Below are positions 62,098 through 64,000 of a stretch of 64,000 bases of DNA, one piece after another. The stretch comes from Oceanitalea sp047302425. GTDB taxonomy: Bacteria > Actinomycetota > Actinomycetes > Actinomycetales > Actinomycetaceae. Made by a program: the position numbers and the translations under genes. Position 1 is the stretch's first letter. Each line of letters opens with the position of its first letter. The notes beneath the pieces were generated by a model that saw only the letters and a program-made list of their open reading frames with translations, was not told the DNA's origin and did not search any database. Location: the NCBI RefSeq assembly GCF_047302425.1, contig NZ_CP154855.1, positions 2,790,001 through 2,854,000 on the forward strand, read 5' to 3'.

Positions 62098-62103
62098 AGT
62101 GTA
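62098..62103 (-). promoter_or_regulatory. ileS -10 box TACACT
   Basis: TACACT on the minus strand at 62098-62103 would place the transcription start near 62091, at the first bases of the T-box leader. No good -35 element was found. The remainder of 62104-62249 is the shared upstream region with the plus-strand gene pair and holds nothing else recognised. Confidence 0.5.
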
Positions 62104-62249
62104 GCCGCTCGCAGCGGCCCTGCGGTGAGGCGGGTGGCACATGGGGAGTTCTCCCTATGCGCTGCGCTGTCCCTCGCGGGCGGCGCTCGCCATGATGGTC
62201 CCCGGCAGACGTGCACCGGGCACGTCACCGGCGAGAGAGAGGCGCACAC

Positions 62250-62543
62250 GTGGTCGACCTGTTCATCGACGGCGACGCCCTGGCAGCCACGAGGACGACT
62301 CTGGAGAACATCCGCGAGACCCTGTCCGGCGCGGCAGGGGCGATGTCCGCCGTCCCCGGCGACGTCACCGGGCACGACGCCCTGCGGCAGCAGCTGAGCA
62401 CCTTCGGTGAGGAGTGGAACCACGGCATCGGCGAGCTCGCCGAGGTGTCCGGCAACGGCGCCGAGGGGCTCGCCGCGATCGCGCAGGGCTTCGCAGAGCT
62501 CGACGCCGCCCTCAAGGCCTCCCTCGAGAGCGGTGAGGGCTGA
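62250..62543 (+). CDS. Small WXG100-like helical protein
   Basis: This 97-residue protein is almost entirely helical, with a central Trp56 in FGEEWNHGIG (W-x-x-G rather than W-x-G) between two amphipathic helices. Size and layout match WXG100/ESX-type proteins exported by type VII secretion. GTG at 62250 follows GAGAGAGG. The stop overlaps the start of the next gene (TGATG), so it is an obligate partner in expression. Exact family is uncertain. Confidence 0.7.
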   Translation: MVDLFIDGDALAATRTTLENIRETLSGAAGAMSAVPGDVTGHDALRQQLSTFGEEWNHGIGELAEVSGNGAEGLAAIAQGFAELDAALKASLESGEG

Positions 62544-63706
62544 TGGTCGCCAGGTCCTTCCCCGCGCTCGGCTTCGACCCCACGCCCGGCAGCGTCCTCT
62601 CCGCCGAGTCGGTCGCCGAGCAGGTGCGCACGACCGCCGCCCGCATCCGCGAGGCCGCCGACGTGCTCGGCGGCACCGGTCAGCAGAACTGGCAGGGCGA
62701 GACCGCCACCGCCTTCCACGAGACCATGTCCGGCGAGCTGACCCCCAAGGTCGTCACCGCGGCCGACAGCTTCGAGGCGGCGGCCGCCGCCCTGGAGACG
62801 TGGGCGTCCTCGCTCGTCACCTTCCAGCAGCAGGCCGACGACCTCGAGACCCGCGCGGCGACGGCGATCAGCACCGTGTCGAACGCCGCCGACGACCTCA
62901 CGGCCGCCCAGCAGAGCGAGGACCCGGACGTCGACACCGACGGGCCGGCCAACCAGCTCTCCGCCGCCACCGCCGAGCTCGAGCAGATCCGCTCCGAGGC
63001 CTACGGGCTGGCCGAGACCTACGCGGGTGAGGCGGAGTACGTCGCGAGCTGCCTGTCGTGCGCCGCCGACGACGCCCCCGACTCGAGCATGTGGGACAGC
63101 TTCACCGACTGGCTCGGTGACGTCGAGGACTGGTTCCAGGACTACGTCCTGCCGGTGCTCGAGGACATCATCGACATCCTCGCGGTCGTCGTCGCCGTCG
63201 CGGCGATCATCGCGCTCATCGTCTCCGGGCCGGTCGGCTGGCTCGGCATGGCCGGGCTCATCCTCGGTGGTGCCGCCGTCGCCGTCGACTTCCTCCAGTT
63301 CGCCGGTGGGCGCGAGGACGCCACCGAGATGCTCACCGGTGCGCTCGGCCTCCTCGCCGGTGCGGGCCTGGGCAAGATCGTCCAGGGCCTCGGCTCGCTG
63401 GCGGCCAGCTCGGGCGGGATGTCGGGGCTGGTCCCGGCGGTGGCGGGCATCTCCCGCGGGACCGGCGGCGCCGGGGCCACGGCGACGGCGGCGCTCTCCT
63501 TCAACCCGGTGGGCCCGCTGGCGACGTGGGGCTACGTCACGGGCCGCACGTACGAGGAGAGCAAGAACGTCATGGACACGCAGGAGAACCTCAACGACCT
63601 CGGCAACCCCCTGGGCCGGACCGTCGAGCGATTCGGCAACCTCTTCGGCGGGCACGGCTTCGTCACCGACGAGCAGCAGCGCGACATCGCCGATCGGAAC
63701 GACTGA
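62543..63706 (+). CDS. Putative type VII secretion substrate with N-terminal WXG-like domain
   Basis: This 387-residue protein begins with a WXG-like hairpin (QNWQGETATAFHETM; Trp50-Gly52) and a long helical N-terminal domain to about 170. Two membrane-like helices follow at 207-228 and 231-253 (very hydrophobic Val/Ala/Ile), then a Gly/Ala/Ser-rich stretch and a short soluble end with no recognised toxin domain. The design resembles actinobacterial putative T7SS-secreted proteins. ATG overlaps the stop of the 97-residue gene. Its stop overlaps the next start (TGATG). Confidence 0.75.
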   Translation: MVARSFPALGFDPTPGSVLSAESVAEQVRTTAARIREAADVLGGTGQQNWQGETATAFHETMSGELTPKVVTAADSFEAAAAALETWASSLVTFQQQADDLETRAATAISTVSNAADDLTAAQQSEDPDVDTDGPANQLSAATAELEQIRSEAYGLAETYAGEAEYVASCLSCAADDAPDSSMWDSFTDWLGDVEDWFQDYVLPVLEDIIDILAVVVAVAAIIALIVSGPVGWLGMAGLILGGAAVAVDFLQFAGGREDATEMLTGALGLLAGAGLGKIVQGLGSLAASSGGMSGLVPAVAGISRGTGGAGATATAALSFNPVGPLATWGYVTGRTYEESKNVMDTQENLNDLGNPLGRTVERFGNLFGGHGFVTDEQQRDIADRND

Positions 63707-64000
63707 TGACCACCGCGACCGCTGCCCCCAAGCAGTTCTGGGTCCCCACCCCACCGGGCTGGGTGGAGATCGCCGCCTTCGACACCGACGCCCGCGCCGA
63801 GACGCACTGGCGCGACATGATCGAGCCCGCCCGCGAGCACCTCGGTGACGGCCCCACCGACCACCTCTACGTCGGCCTGCGCGAGGCCCGGGCGGCCGTC
63901 GCCGGCACCGGCGTCACCTCGGCGGGCGTCGTCGTCACCGAGGTCGACGACAAGCCCGCCGTGTGGACCTTCTCGACGACGGTCGAGCACGTCCCGAGCG
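63706..64000 (+). CDS. Unknown protein, partial, third gene of the T7SS-like cluster
   Basis: Only the first 98 residues are in view (MTTATAAPKQFWVPTPPGWVEI..., then DHLYVGLREARAAVAGTGVTSAGVVVTEVDDKP). The beginning is rich in Trp and Pro and looks globular, without a signal peptide. The overlapping start and stop with the previous gene imply a partner or immunity-like role, but no family was recognised. Confidence 0.5.
   Translation, partial: MTTATAAPKQFWVPTPPGWVEIAAFDTDARAETHWRDMIEPAREHLGDGPTDHLYVGLREARAAVAGTGVTSAGVVVTEVDDKPAVWTFSTTVEHVPS

Noticed and set aside
61862..62140. Longer IleRS N-terminus from 62140
   Set aside because: This stretch holds the T-box leader; the protein there is low complexity and the AGGAG lies right before 61861.

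Overview
The window reads as the conserved core of a very GC-rich actinobacterial chromosome. It carries a mycothiol-type formaldehyde dehydrogenase, a short (ultrashort Stem I) T-box ahead of ileS, the actinobacterial families DUF2469, DUF4233 and DUF4439, long Ala/Glu tails on ribosomal proteins, and many GTG starts. The gene order (smc, ftsY, amtB-glnB-glnD, ffh, rpsP-trmD-rplS-lepB, dprA, xerC, rpsB-tsf-pyrH-frr, ispG, proS, nusA-infB) suggests Micrococcales, perhaps near Intrasporangiaceae/Dermatophilaceae; that placement is inference. No rRNA, tRNA, CRISPR, IS element or prophage was seen. Almost everything is on the minus strand, so transcription mostly runs from high to low coordinates.

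Layout. 1-11 kb: a CNT nucleoside transporter (cut by the window edge), truB, a TauE/SafE permease, rbfA, infB, ylxR, nusA, rimP, a DUF4439 lipoprotein and proS. 11-22 kb: a GNAT enzyme, isoprenoid genes (ispG, dxr) around the site-2 protease rseP, a tandem-DivI1A protein, rlmN, cdsA, frr, pyrH, tsf, rpsB. 22-29 kb: a plus-strand M23 peptidase bracketed by inverted repeat arrays, xerC, a glutathione-independent formaldehyde dehydrogenase, dprA, comM, yraN, DUF2469, rnhB. 29-34 kb: lepB, rplS, a trmD-GNAT fusion, rimM, khpA, rpsP. 33.7-37.5 kb: a GntR-controlled operon with two ABC ATPases and two permeases. 37.6-49.2 kb: an amidohydrolase, ffh, glnD, glnB, amtB, ftsY, a small membrane protein, smc. 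49.3-57 kb: ndk and DUF4233, then an accessory block (HAD phosphatase, MBL hydrolase, mycothiol-dependent formaldehyde dehydrogenase, PTS-type dihydroxyacetone kinase dhaKLM, a methyltransferase with a divergent HxlR regulator). 57-62 kb: folC and ileS with its T-box. 62.2-64 kb: a plus-strand type VII-secretion-like cluster running off the window.

How the genes fit together. The backbone covers translation (initiation, elongation, ribosome and tRNA maturation), protein targeting (ffh, ftsY, lepB), chromosome maintenance (smc, xerC, dprA, comM), nitrogen sensing (amtB-glnB-glnD, with a candidate GlnR box) and envelope and isoprenoid supply. Accessory blocks sit between conserved neighbours, notably the ABC operon between rpsP and ffh and the dha/formaldehyde block between folC and DUF4233-ndk.

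The most unusual non-coding signal is a family of intergenic repeats. Each has a constant head (CGCCGASAG) followed by a locus-specific word of about ten bases. They occur either as 18-nt tandem arrays or as facing pairs that form perfect hairpins, at six or more sites and mostly just past gene 3' ends. Other points to follow are the TrmD-GNAT fusion, a GlnD without ACT domains, and the T-box.
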